A DNA stretch of 64,000 nt, taken from Nipponacmea schrenckii. Lineage: Eukaryota > Mollusca > Gastropoda > Lottiidae. The position numbers were made by a program, and so were the translations under genes. Location: positions 11,470,001-11,534,000 of the forward strand of contig CM060200.1 of assembly GCA_030562195.1 (NCBI GenBank), read 5' to 3'. Within the stretch, counting starts at the first letter, position 1. Each line of letters opens with the position of its first letter. Below the pieces are notes generated by a model that worked only from the letters and a program-made list of their open reading frames with translations, had not been told where the DNA came from and made no database searches. Positions 14,272 to 25,812 of the stretch are shown piece after piece.

Positions 14272-16358
14272 TTATTTACACGAACAATTTGATCCACATT
14301 TACAAATGCCTTGTCCTGTACAACCAACACCGCATGCACAAGATCCTGAAATATACATAAAATAGAATACATTATTGAATTGTGTTGGTATTAGAAGGTG
14401 TATCGTCAAGGCAAACTCGGTTAACATCGGTTAAACTGAAATACAGTGATTATTTAGACTTAAAAATTATCCTTATGGTAGCAGGATCTCCTACGTGGTC
14501 CGAGTATATGTTAGTTGCATACTGAAGGGTAGGTACTACTACTATTGATAATCGCACTTTGTGAGATAACTTTTTATAAGCAACATCAGGTATAACTACA
14601 TCAAATATTTCACGCCTAAAAATCCTGACCTAAAAATCTCTAAATGACGCAACAAACTGATATTCTCCAAAAAGGGGGAGTATTCAAAAATTATACTCAA
14701 TACCTGTCCAAACTTATTATACAGATAACGTGTAATCATACAAGACTCCTTATGATATACGAGTAATAAAGATAACAAAAGGTCACGACCATGGGACAGA
14801 TTAAACTTTTGTTGACCTTCACCCCTTCTCTCCCCCCCCCCCCATACCCACCCGATATTCCAATGGCTTGTCAAGTCTACTACTATTAGATAAATAAAAA
14901 CAATTATTATGGATGGACACTTCTAGAACATTTATTATTTTCGACTTTTCAAATATTCCAGAAGTATCCATCCATAATAATTGTTTTCATTTTTCTATAC
15001 CTGTGCTTCTAATATTCCATTGAAGGATTATTATTAGATAATTAAAGGAATGTTAAATAAGATAATGCCCTCATAAAACAAATTTTGTTGTTCAATCTGA
15101 CTTGAAATTGGCGCCTTCCGTCTTTATCAATGATAGGCCTACTGAGAATTCGCGAGCTCATTTGAAAAGATTTGATACATATATAACCATCAATCAGCAG
15201 TAATTACAAGAACCAGTTGCTCATTTACCTGCACATTTGCACTGGTTTTTGCCTGGGGCACAACAATCTGATTTATTACCAGGTTTACAGCAATCTTCTG
15301 GACCATTGGCACAACATGACTTAGTTTTACAACACTCGTATTCGGCTACACAACCTACAAATTGAAAATTTTATTTGATAAGTATTTTTGGCCCATATAC
15401 AAAACAATTTCACAGGGATTGCCCCCTGACAAATTCTGAACAACTGACCAATTTCACTACTTAAACTAAGAACGTACCCAAGCTCCATAAATTATATTAC
15501 TTGCCCCTGCAAACAATCAAGTCTGACTACGGACATTGAACATGACATTGCCAATACTTGGTGTTCGAGCAGGAAGTTCTTATCCCTATACAAATATTCT
15601 AAATGATACTTCTATTTACATGCACCACCTAGCATCTACTTAACACGACCCAATTTAGCGAGTTTGTTATTATTTTGAGAGAAAGTTGAATTTGACTAAT
15701 AGGGTGTAACTGGAAATTATCCCGTTTACACAACTTTATCAATATTCGTAAAGACACATACATTTTATAATCATGCTTGCCATCTTTATTTTAGAAATTA
15801 TTGTTGGGTTCACTGTGAGAAAATTCAATTTTAAGCGTATGATGTAGGTTTCAGAACACCTCATTTAACTTGAAATTAACGTTTCGTGAAATACTCTCAG
15901 TTGAAATTGAATTAAAGCCATATATAAAAGAATAAAGAATCGGGACATATTTAGTAAATTTTTATTATTTTCATGGTTTGAATAAAAAGAAAAAATTAAA
16001 TCGATATAGAGAAAGAAAAAAAGAAAAAAGATTTGCAATCTAAATTCATACAATAAAGCTTTCGAAAGGAACTTATACCAAATTACGTCTCATTTGAATA
16101 GAATTCATGACTTTGTGCATAACTACTTAATAATCATTCATTATATTAGATTTAATGAAAGAAATACGACCAACTGAATCGACAGATTTTAAATTTAGTA
16201 ATGACATTCTATAATCGCTTTATATGACAACGTTCCGGAAATTTTTCATATTATGTCACGATACACCGACTTCCATTACATTTATTTTAAGTATCAGATC
16301 AAGTTAATTTGAAAAGAGAATATTTAGGTTACTTACATGCTGCTTTTTCGGAAGACAT
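14272..16358 (-). CDS. metallothionein 1, complete, three exons
   Basis: Minus-strand exons 16358-16337, 15354-15229 and 14345-14272 (22, 126, 74 nt) encode 73 residues with 19 Cys. Both introns are phase 1; the first splits a Cys codon and the second a Gly codon. The C-terminal 9-Cys domain (Cys46-Cys72) ends CACGVGCTGQGICKCGSNC, then SCK, fitting the molluscan metallothionein signature; nine Cys is the classic three-divalent-metal beta-type domain. Exon 2 (residues about 8-42) instead has five CC pairs (CCVAEYECC, KSCC, EDCC, SDCC) spaced 6-9 residues, unlike the usual C-x-C alpha domain. Cytosolic metal binding and detoxification are inferred from the family. A TATA box and a strong metal response element lie just upstream. 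Intron lengths are 982 and 883 bases. Confidence 0.93.
14897..14987. repeat. perfect-like inverted repeat (hairpin, possible MITE remnant) in metallothionein 1 intron 2
   Basis: Arm 14897-14928 (AAAACAATTATTATGGATGG...) pairs with 14956-14987 over 32 bp with two mismatches, around a 27-base loop. It lies in the second intron of metallothionein 1. No target-site duplication is evident, so a mobile origin is only a guess. Confidence 0.8.
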
Positions 16359-16433
16359 TTTTCTGTTATTCTGTAGAAGCTTCAAGAAGTACCTATACTA
16401 CGTATTATGAATTGCTTTACTCGTCCGAGTGTA

Positions 16434-16460
16434 TTTATAAACGAGAATTTGCACACGGCC
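16434..16460 (-). promoter_or_regulatory. metallothionein 1 promoter: TATA box and metal response element
   Basis: On the minus strand TATAAA lies at 16439-16434, about 75 bases before the ATG at 16358. Just upstream, TGCACACGGCC at 16450-16460 (read on the plus strand) fits the metal response element TGCRCNCGGCC bound by MTF-1. Metal induction is therefore likely. A further TGCACAC core lies at 17087-17093. Confidence 0.75.
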
Positions 16461-17086
16461 ACTAGCCACGCCATGTTTCACGTATCGAGTTTTCATTGAT
16501 CTGGAAAACATGGAAAATTGTGAACCACAAGAGGTCAAGTGTCGTGTATGTTTCACATTTAAGATTCGTTTTGGAGCCTCAATTTGAAGAAGGATCCATA
16601 AAGAAATGCTTCCTCTTAAAACTGGACAAAAATTTAAATTCTCAAATAAGAATCGACTTCATCACTGTACAACAGAACCCCTCTATCTACCAAGTAATCA
16701 TCATTTTTTCAATAATGTTGATAATTTTATTGGAATATATAGGGATTCTTTTATTTTAAATCTAAGATAAACTCTTTTTGCCAGCCTTTTGCCATAATAA
16801 GCGTGCAACTGTAGGATAATATGATTTACATAGAATATTTATCGATTGTATCGTATCTTTTTGTAAATATGATTTTCCTTCTTGCTAGTTGTATATTTAT
16901 TGTAGGAATATTGACCGTTTACAATTAACATGTTATAAATGCTTATACTGTTTGTTCATTTATATTCTATGATTAAGTAATGAAAAAATAATGCGGTGAC
17001 CTCATAAACATTATCACAGACAATCCCTGTTACAAAAACTTCACATGTAATATCTTCACATGTCGGCCTTGGTTTATCTATGGTTT
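16461..17086. other. upstream region of metallothionein 1; no gene assigned
   Basis: An 87-codon plus-strand frame (16496-16759) with a hydrophobic C-terminus lies here, but it has no recognisable family, no splice context and no conserved motif. I treat it as chance. Confidence 0.3.
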
Positions 17087-17093
17087 TGCACAC
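17087..17093 (+). promoter_or_regulatory. possible distal metal response element core
   Basis: TGCACAC matches the 7-base MRE core TGCRCNC but lacks the GGCC extension (it continues GAGC). It lies about 0.7 kb upstream of metallothionein 1. Confidence 0.35.
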
Positions 17094-17384
17094 GAGCTTC
17101 ACATAACTTCAATGTGACACGACATGTTGGTTTGTAAATAGAGAAGTATTATTACGTTTTATAGTAGAAATTGTTTTTTTTTCTGTCAAACGGAAGCATA
17201 CCAACTGTTTCGAATACATGCGCATAAAGTGTTTGATAAACATCGACAAAACACGTAAAATACAACCATTTAAAATATTGTATTCATTTTAGAAACATAG
17301 TACTGAATACAATTAACGGCTAATATGAACAAGGCGAATAACTACTCTCATACAATCCCCATCACAAAAAAGGCTAAACATGTG

Positions 17385-17580
17385 AAATACCAATTAGAGG
17401 CATTGAAATGACACTAACAAATAGAGGCATAATTATGTAATAAACAAGTAATTGACATTTACAATTTACAACATTGAAGGACACTTACAGATAGAGCCAT
17501 GAGAATGAACATAGAAGAGGCATTAAAATGGCACTTAAAATAAATAAAATACAATGACACTTAGGAGCAGAGGCACAAAA
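17385..17580. repeat. short imperfect tandem repeat
   Basis: Variants of the phrase AGAGGCATTRAAATGRCACT recur four to five times in an A-rich stretch between the two metallothionein genes. The units are diverged and of uneven spacing. Confidence 0.4.
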
Positions 17581-17694
17581 TGTTTTGTGTTATAATTTTA
17601 TATATGGCATCGTTTTATTGATTCATTTCGCTAGTATGGCATACAATAAAACAATCTAGTTAATAGCGTAGTTTGTTTATTAACAATTCTTTTA

Positions 17695-17751
17695 TTACAT
17701 GCTTATTGTCACCTTTTTAAACGACTTGAAAACATTCACATCTGCTTCACT
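17695..17751 (-). other. candidate terminal exon between the metallothionein genes (weak)
   Basis: Minus strand: a good acceptor (ATATATCTTTTTAG) is followed by a phase-0 frame of 18 residues (SEADVNVFKSFKKVTISM) with a stop, overlapping AATAAA. If instead joined in phase 1 to the 19361 donor of the second metallothionein gene, the junction itself makes TAG and the protein ends HCHYHA. Neither use can be shown from sequence alone. Confidence 0.25.
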
Positions 17752-19328
17752 CTAAAAAGATATATAAAGATAAAAAATATGAAATATAAGTGAACTGAAA
17801 AACTATATGGCTAGAGAATCATAATAGATATGACGCATCTAAACCCGTGTTGAAATACATTAAATTTCATTAAGATTTGTTCTTTGTTTTTAACAACTCG
17901 TCACCAAACAAACAAAAGCAAAGTAAGTATGTGATTCAAGAAAGGATTTTCAGTAAACAGGTTACTTAGCAAGGGTCGTCACCAGCCGACAAATCATGAA
18001 ATTTAGTACTATAACGTACTGATTATAGAAGATTTAAAGGAGATTGCGGTAAACGATCTCATTTGACCTGATGATGCCAATGTTAATTGCTAACACGTGG
18101 CTGGCAGAAAAGCAATAGTCTATAATAGAATAGTCATGTTGGATTATTTGCAAGCACAGGATCATTTTCGAAGTAGGCATAGCTCTCACTCCAGTTCTTC
18201 TAAGTTCAAAATGACATTCATGTGGTTCGTCATAATAATTCTATGACACCATATTCAAGCGGTGAGTGTTAAATTCCGAATTCTCGAACTGTATGGAGAA
18301 GATGCAAAAGTCAAGAGTTCAAACTTCTGGTATTCAAATTTAAATATGAGTTATCTCCTCATCGTAAGGCTCATAATCAAGGGGGGTATTATTGGTAAGA
18401 CACATCGGTTCAGACCACAAACTTTTCATTGTTACATTGTTAGTAATAACAATTAAATCATATCAATTGACAGTCATCATTATTTATAAATTATCTCACT
18501 AGAAATAGAATTGCTGTACGCAAGAGACATTTCGATTTTGCCAAAAAAATCAATTTATAAATATTCGTTTTTTATGTTTTGATTGAAATTGTGTGAATTC
18601 CATTTCTTAGTCTTTTCATAACCAATCGATATTCTAGGTTACTTTCAATTTCTTATCATTCGCGGACAGTTTTTTTTTTATATTACTCGTAATTTGATAA
18701 AATAATCTACAATACACATAATAAATGTAGCGACAAAAGTTTTAAAGGACTCACGAATGAAGGGAAATAACTCGTGTCCTCATATGGAAACAAAAAACCG
18801 CTAGTAATTACGCTTGAACGAATTTGTACAAATAAATACTTTTATTTATAAGATTTTCGTCATCAGTTGTGTGAGGTCAGAAGTTTTAAACCAACCATTT
18901 GAAACCCATTTTCATCAATTCGCACATAAAATATCTAACTTTTCAAATTTGTCACGACAAATGTCCGGTTTGAAGACAATATGTGTATTATTATTAAAAG
19001 GCTACAATACAACAAACGTAAAATACACCAACCAGAGTTACCATTTTGCTGTAAGTCGTCTACTTATGACCTAAAGGTACTACCTCTTGGAATGACCAAA
19101 ACTTTAAATTCTTTAAATTCGGTCATCAGTGGACTGGTGTTTAAAATATACGACATAAAGCTGAGTAATAACTTATTAAACGAAGTAGTTTTGAAACACG
19201 CTTAACAGCGTTTTTCAGTTGTTATTTAATTTAATATGTATACCGTGTCATATGGAGATTCTATTCTTTTAGTCACGGCACCAAGTTTGAAAAATTCTTA
19301 GTATTGCTCTAATTATCAGGCCACATAT
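17752..19328. other. region between metallothionein genes; no beta-domain exon found
   Basis: I searched both strands for a Cys-rich terminal exon that could complete the second metallothionein-like gene and saw none. The rest is AT-rich with short chance frames. Confidence 0.5.
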
Positions 19329-19825
19329 TTATGTAAAAGTAAACCGGGTAGAGTACTTACAGGCATGGTAGTGACAATGAGCATGATGTGAATTTTTGTG
19401 TTGTTCCGCATGCTTCAATTTAGTGGAACATGTTTCTGTTTTTTTGTCATCTTTACAACAATCGGTTTCAGGTGAACAACAATCTTTGTCTTCAGTACAA
19501 CAGTCCTTTATATCAGAACAGCAGTCCTTTGCAGATGTACAACAATCTTTGGCTTTAGTGCTGCATCCTTTACCATCAACACAACACCCGTTTGCAATCA
19601 AACCTGGAATTGGCACATAATTATTGTATCAATTGAATTACACGTTTCTGTGAATTCTTTTTTGAATATAAAATTAAACACCTATCAACTATGAATTCAA
19701 TCCTCGGGAATAATATGTATCAAATAATTGTGCGTGATCTAATCTGACTCATATAAATTCGGGAAATTTCTAATATTTTCAGAATAAAAAGTAATCTACA
19801 TAAGATACTTACAGTTGTCTGCCAT
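19329..19825 (-). CDS. metallothionein-like Cys/His-rich protein, 5' exons (3' end ambiguous)
   Basis: Minus-strand exon 1 is 19825-19813 (MADN plus T) and exon 2 is 19603-19361 (243 nt). The joint is phase 1 inside a Cys codon, exactly as in metallothionein 1. Residues 1-85 hold 16 Cys and 7 His. Residues 21-54 are five copies of a seven-residue repeat of type K-x-K-D-C-C-T/S (DCCTSAK, DCCSDIK, DCCTEDK, DCCSPET, DCC). Residues 66-84 are His-rich (HAEQHKNSHHAHCHYH), suited to Zn, Ni or Cu. Exon 2 ends at a strong GTAAGT donor (19360-19355). Three ends are possible: read-through to a stop at 19331-19329 (95 residues), splicing to a nearby exon giving an immediate stop (85), or phase-1 splicing to metallothionein 1 exon 2 at 15354 (151 residues, 35 Cys). 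Metal binding is inferred; no exact family was recognised. Confidence 0.8.
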
Positions 19826-19877
19826 TGTCAAAGTGAAGTGTACAATCAATGAGGCTAAATTGATTTAAAATTTATTT

Positions 19878-19897
19878 TGCACACGATTACATTTATA
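19878..19897 (-). promoter_or_regulatory. promoter of the second metallothionein-like gene: TATA box and MRE core
   Basis: TATAAA on the minus strand at 19897-19892 lies about 70 bases before the ATG. TGCACAC (plus strand, 19878-19884), an MRE core, lies between the TATA box and the likely start of transcription. An independent TATA box argues that this is a separate transcription unit from metallothionein 1. Confidence 0.6.
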
Positions 19898-21900
19898 CTG
19901 CTGAATGACATAGTGAAGTGGGTATGAACATCACGAGAGCTAGCTTATAATAATATCAAAAGAATTTAAAACAAAACAGCGGATACAATTTAAGGATGAT
20001 AGATACTCATAAACAAAGTAGCATGGAATTGGTGAAAATGTTGTATAACCACCATCCAACGTTCTAGATACAAGCATCCTACTAAATAGCAAAGACAATA
20101 AGTGTCATGAATACAAAGGAATCTGAAAGACAAAAAATAAAATATTCAGTAGTATGGATGATCAACTTGTGAGCCATCTTCAAAGGGTTGTATGTGAATA
20201 AATGTCAATGAAGACCTGAACCGTTGTAAAGGAATACTTTATGTCAAGTATTGAATATTACAAAGCATGTTGCGTATGTGATATTCTGACATTCCTTATC
20301 AAACTTGGAGTCAAATTGGCATTTGAACTTGAACCAAATATAATAGTTTCGGTGTAATGCTACGTTCATTTATTTTTTGATTGTCTCAACAAATTTGATG
20401 GCCAAAAGGTGTCTTGTCATACAAACACGGCAAAAATGTTTGTTGCGTTTCCACATCGCATATGTCTAGTTTTCTCTCCATGCATTTGACTCTTTTAATT
20501 TAGACGATAGGCAACAAATATATAGGTCTCAAAATTTAATTCATTTCATTTAAAACCAATCCTATTAACCAGAGTAAATATGTCGATTGGCACGTTTATT
20601 GTGCGACGTGTGCAGATGACAATAAAATATTTTATTTGTACTGACAAAATATGCAATGGATAAATATAATATTTAATTTCAATTATATTCAAGATGGAGT
20701 CACTCAGTCGTAAATTATAGTTTAGCAAATCAGCAACGTTCATTTCACAGTAAGTTCAGGCTGGACGTCATTCTTTGACAATGACCTATGTGAGGCAAGT
20801 AACTGACGGACTGACATAAAAATATTATGACGTCTGGAAGTCTAGTGCCAAAAAGCTGATGTCCGACAAAAAGTTAACAGAAAATGAAATAAAATGAGTT
20901 TTATTTCCTGCATGTCTACACCTTCTTGGCTTACGAATTTTGTATGGGCAGTGACATTAACCTACTCTTTTTTTACGATTCCAAACTGTCGAGTCACTTT
21001 CTTTTTGTTTTTGTCCTATCCAAACGACAAGACGTTTGTTTCCACGTCAGTTCGCCCCAACTGTAAACTTTGCCAATAAGAGCTCTATTCATCAGTAAAT
21101 ATCTACCATAAATGACATAAAGAAAATAGATATTCAAATAACTAAGTATTTATCCATAAAATATGCATTCGATTATTGAAATTGATTAACCGTTTTTTAG
21201 AAAATATTTTAGTTTTGTGAGTTTTCCAGATTTTAAGCGATTCTGTTACTCTACCCACGTAAGTTCACAGTATATCCCTTTAAGTAACACGAGACAATCT
21301 GTTGAATTTATGAAGGCAATCCACCTTAAAGTGAAATGTTATTTATGAGGAAATCGATCATAAATATGACAAAACTGTAAAACTATTATAGAAAATATTT
21401 TGTAACAGGAAAGAGTCCTCTAGAAGATTCGTGATGTTAAAGTATTATTTGAAACCTCTCAAGTGTTGAAATCTTAGTAGTGAAGCTTTCAGGCAGAATT
21501 TCAGATAAAAATCTATATACAGATCTTACAACCTTTACATCTTAACAATGCTTACATATGACAGCATTAAACGTGATTTACCAGATAAATGTTCATGCAG
21601 TAACGTTAAACCATGGTTCAAGATTTTCAAGATAGAAAATCGCAAAATTGCTTCAAAATAACCACGAACTATTATTATTGTATTAATATTATCTTGTTTC
21701 AATAATTTATCAAGTTTCTGTACATATTGTGATAAAATCTATAATAAGAAATACGGATATGGATTTTTATTATCCAGTTCTTAACCGTTATACAAATGAC
21801 GAATCGACAATATAAAATTAGCTCCAATTCGGCCTTAGTATGTAAGGGCAGTGGGCAATAAGGAATTTATGACGGTGCAGCATTTGTTTTTTTTTTCAAG
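19898..21900. other. intergenic, no gene seen
   Basis: AT-rich DNA upstream of the second metallothionein-like gene. No exon-like frame with splice context and no repeat was recognised. Confidence 0.45.
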
Positions 21901-22440
21901 TAGAAATTTAATATCGTTGGCCGGTTGCCTGTAGTAGACTGATGTAATGTTAGTTTGTGATCTTTCGACTCGAAGTTTTTAAGATACATCATTGACTCAG
22001 CCAGTTTTTTAATAAATTGACAAGTCTGTAAGGTTCCAATTCCATTTTTTTTTTGCGATATTTAACCTTAGAAAACTAGTTTATATTGATAGTGCTTTTC
22101 AGATCAGTACTAACAAATGGTCGTATATTAATATTCCAATCTGATCTGACCAATTCCTCAATATCTGACAGGCAGGCAATTTGTTATCAACCATATCTTA
22201 GTTGAAGCGTCAGTTGAAACCTTTATATTCAGATAACGATCTCCTAGCAGTGGGAATTGAAATGAATTTCTTCGGATAGAAATTTAATATCGTTGCCTGG
22301 TTGCCTGATATAGTAGACTGATGTAATTTATTGTTTGTCATCTTTCCGTTGCCTCTGTCGTACATCAAAGATTTTAAGATACATCATTGACTCAGGCAGG
22401 TTTTTAAAAAAAATGACAAGTCTGGAAGGTTCCAATTCAA
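21901..22440. repeat. direct duplication of a 150-160 bp segment
   Basis: 21901-22046 and 22277-22439 share the same order of blocks: TAGAAATTTAATATCGTTG, GGTTGCCTG, AGTAGACTGATGTAAT, AAGATACATCATTGACTCAG and AAGGTTCCAATTC. The copies have small indels between blocks and lie about 376 bases apart in direct orientation. Confidence 0.75.
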
Positions 22441-22599
22441 ATGCGTAATTTTGCATTGAATCCGAAAAACATAAGATCTTCTATCCATCCCCGCGCCGAT
22501 ATATTCAACAATACCTGATACAGCATTGGCTTCTTATCTTCCAGCTGGAGTGGGTGGGTATGAACATTTTCAGTTCAGCGGTAACAACGGTAAAATGCT

Positions 22600-22900
22600 T
22601 ACAGTGCATGTATATAATTTGAAATTCCATTCTTGTAAATGTAGACAGTTCACCAGTATAACTCGACTTTCCCTTATTATTACTAGACATTCCATGTGTA
22701 TAACTAGACATTCCTTGTGTATAACTATACAGTGCATGTATATAATTTGAAATTCCATTCTTGTAACTGTAGACAGTTCACGAGTATAACTGGACAATCC
22801 ATGCGTGTAAATAAACAATTTACTTGTTTAACTCGACCTTCATTTGTATAACTAAACATTTCATATGTATGGCTACATAATTGTACATAACATCTCCGTT
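22600..22900. repeat. nested tandem repeats (about 22 bp and 130 bp)
   Basis: 22-bp units of type TGTGTATAACTAGACATTCC repeat with variation. Around them, a 70-bp block starting ACAGTGCATGTATATAATTT occurs at about 22600 and again at about 22730 with very few changes, showing a second-order duplication. Confidence 0.75.
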
Positions 22901-25186
22901 ATACAACTAGACATTTCAGACGAATAGCATAACGTGTAACATTAAAGGATACGGTCAGAAAGTAAGCATGAAATATATAAGATAAGATGAATAAGACGAA
23001 ATCAACCCATTATAAGTTCACCATTGAAAAGACAATAAAATACAACAACTTACAAGTTTCTACTTTATTTTTAAATTATTTTCTTGATTATCTTTTTCAA
23101 TTTTTATGACGTTCGAGTAAAGATATGGACAAAACTGTGCATTCATCGTCCAGTATTGATCAAATGTTTTTATTAGCTTCCGAGAAAGTGTGTATTCGGA
23201 TAACCCATAGTTCAAATTCGATCATTCTTCTATTATTCACTGGTATTGACCATGTCCAAGTGATTTTACTAGTCAACTAAAACTAGAATAACACAGCTGA
23301 TTGGTGTTAGTTTATTCCTACATAGACAGAACGATAAATATACTTAGTGGAGAAAATAATGTTAATTATTCTAGTGGATAGAATGAAACTACACTACACA
23401 ATGGAAACATCAACTTGCTTCACAATAGCAGCTCAAATACTGTTTGATTTTCCGATGACTAAGTCGCCAATTTTCACTGAATGTATGAAAGACGGCCATT
23501 TTGCTTTTTTTTGTTCTAATCTGGTGCATGTTGAACAAGAAGATTAATAATGACTGTTTAAAAAAAAATCAATGCCTTTATTTGCATTGTGATCGTTAAA
23601 TAAAACAGAAAGCAATATTCCTTTTTCTCGGGTTACAAATTTCAAAGCAAATTCCTTCGATACTTTTGTTTACCTTTTTAAGGATAATTGGTAAGATCAA
23701 AAACTAATGTTCGACAGTAAATATTTCGACTGGCTATATCATTTATCAATCAATTCAGAGTTGAACACAGGGAAAAAAATATCATGTCCAAAGCAAGAAT
23801 CTTTTCAATATTCCACACACTAGCTGGCACGTGATGTATCTCTCTGGGCAATCGTCGACTATTCCATTCCATAGAGCGAGTTAACGCCACTTTACATGTA
23901 TATATTGATCTCGAGTTCTTAGATATATATTTGTGTACTATTGGCATGTAATCTATTCAATATCAACTGATAACTGATTACGGTTCATGGATGATTTCTG
24001 ATCGCTGTTGGTCTAATCACTGAGGTGGATGTAACAGATTGTCTCGTGGGTTCGTACCCATTTTCTCAAAGGTAAGGTTTTTTTTTTTCAATACTCTATC
24101 CTGTAGCTTTGGTGAATTTTTCACAGATATGGCGTTTAATCAGTCTTAATTGATTTACGGAAAGTCGAGCCCCAACTTAATTTTTGCGAGTGACCGAAAT
24201 ACTACAGTTGACTATATACATAACAATTTATTTTAAAAAGGTCTAATAATATTTTTGTAATATTCAACAACAATGACAAACACAAAAATGATACAGACAT
24301 AATATATGATCGTTACGCAACAATTATTTGAAAAATTTAATGACTTTCTACCATAAAACTTTACCTTAATAGAAAACCTAGATTCACGGAACAATTTCAA
24401 ATATTTTGTGGCCAATGGTGATATTGGATGAGGAGAACAATTACGAAAATAGACTGCAAATAACAGAACTGTTTGAGAAGAAATAAAAGAAATAAGGGTT
24501 TACTGAATTAAAAGAACAGGTTTTGCGATATTCATGCATTTCTAAAACTCTTTACATATATCCCAGACTCAAATCAGGCGCTGATGGTCTGTAAGGTTAT
24601 AAATGGATACTAATTGGCACACTTAGAAAAATAAAAGAGTGTTTATGACAGAATTTTTCTGTATTGTTTCCTGTAGGACTATCTGCTTGTTAAAGACAGC
24701 AATAGGGCATGCCGAATTTACAAACGTAAATGGATGAACGGTTACTTATGGTCTTTTAAATGTCCAAAGTGATAATCAAAAGAGATATAACAAAATATTT
24801 TAAATGACACTGTGTGTACCATGTACCATATGTATAACATTGTGGCAGATGAGAAGCATTCATAAAATAGTTCGAACTAGTGAATCGAAACTAAACGCAC
24901 CCGGCAAAATATAAGCATTCCCCGAAATGTACAATAACGCTTGCAGAAATACAAAGATAAACAAATGTGAAATTTCATGTTGTAAAGAAAATTAAAATTA
25001 AAATTCTCTAAATAGTTTGTCCCTGACACTGTCAAAAACAAAATATTATTCCTTGAAATATTTGGTATAACTGTGTTGTAAATCATATTTTATTAAAACA
25101 TTAATCAAATTAAGTCAATATTTTTGTAATCGGGTGCTTTGGCGTATGTATTGATATTTGGCCTAAAGCGATGGTTTAACCATTCT
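22901..25186. other. intergenic, no gene seen
   Basis: AT-rich DNA. A tRNA-like T-arm (GTGGGTTCGTACCCA, about 24046-24060) was noted but no full cloverleaf forms. No coding exon was recognised. Confidence 0.4.
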
Positions 25187-25654
25187 ATGGTGAATCGTAC
25201 AAATTCACTTCAGAAACTTTCGTCTTTATTCATCTCATTCTCTCAAAATTTCAATCTCAATGAAAATCTATCGAATAGATTAATTACATTTTTAAGCGTG
25301 AGCCGAACCTACTATGTTCCGTATCTCAAACAAGGTTACATATTTGAATGCTCATCTGATCTAATGATCATTTTTGGAAAACCCTTCTCTTCATGCATAA
25401 TTCTGATAGGGACCTGAAAAAAAATTGAATACTAACCTAACAGTTGGATTCATTCCCCCTTTAGAAATTTGTTCTTTTTCTAAACCCTAAATAGGTCATA
25501 GCTCTTTGATCATCCCTATCAGTCTCTGTTAGTGGTAGATCCTGCATCCCAGTCGCATTACACATTACTTATGCTTGTTCTCAACCACATATAACAGGGA
25601 TTATAATACAATACCTTCACGTCAACCTTCGACTAGATCCTTAACAAATGTCAT

Positions 25655-25800
25655 GGTTCGCCATTTACGGGGGTCTTCAGTCTTCAAACTACTAGGAATG
25701 TACGAAAGTCGTATACATGTAATTCGGGTCAAAAATACCACAAACTAGGAATTTTTTTCATTTCTTAGTGCGTTTTTTGCTTTATATCGTACAGTTTCAA
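25655..25800. repeat. interspersed repeat family 'R2', copy in unit 1
   Basis: Contains ATGGTTCGCCATTTACGGGG and CACAAACTAGGAATTTTTT blocks about 85 bases apart. The same two blocks in the same order occur at 27668-27813 (duplicate unit 2) and 40478-40600, and the second block alone near 32970-33000. The mobile class is unknown. Confidence 0.65.
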
Positions 25801-25812
25801 TAAATTTCGAAT

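Noticed and set aside
16496..16759. 87-codon frame upstream of metallothionein 1
   Set aside because: No homologous motif or promoter; hydrophobic end typical of AT-rich chance frames.
16337..17093. Bidirectional promoter between metallothionein 1 and the plus-strand frame
   Set aside because: The plus-strand frame is not credible, so there is no second gene to drive.
19396..19620. Plus-strand 74-codon frame opposite the DCC exon
   Set aside because: Antisense shadow of the repeated Cys codons; it has no splice context.
24000..24070. tRNA or SINE head (T-arm-like GTGGGTTCGTACCCA)
   Set aside because: No acceptor or anticodon stem forms and the A box is poor.
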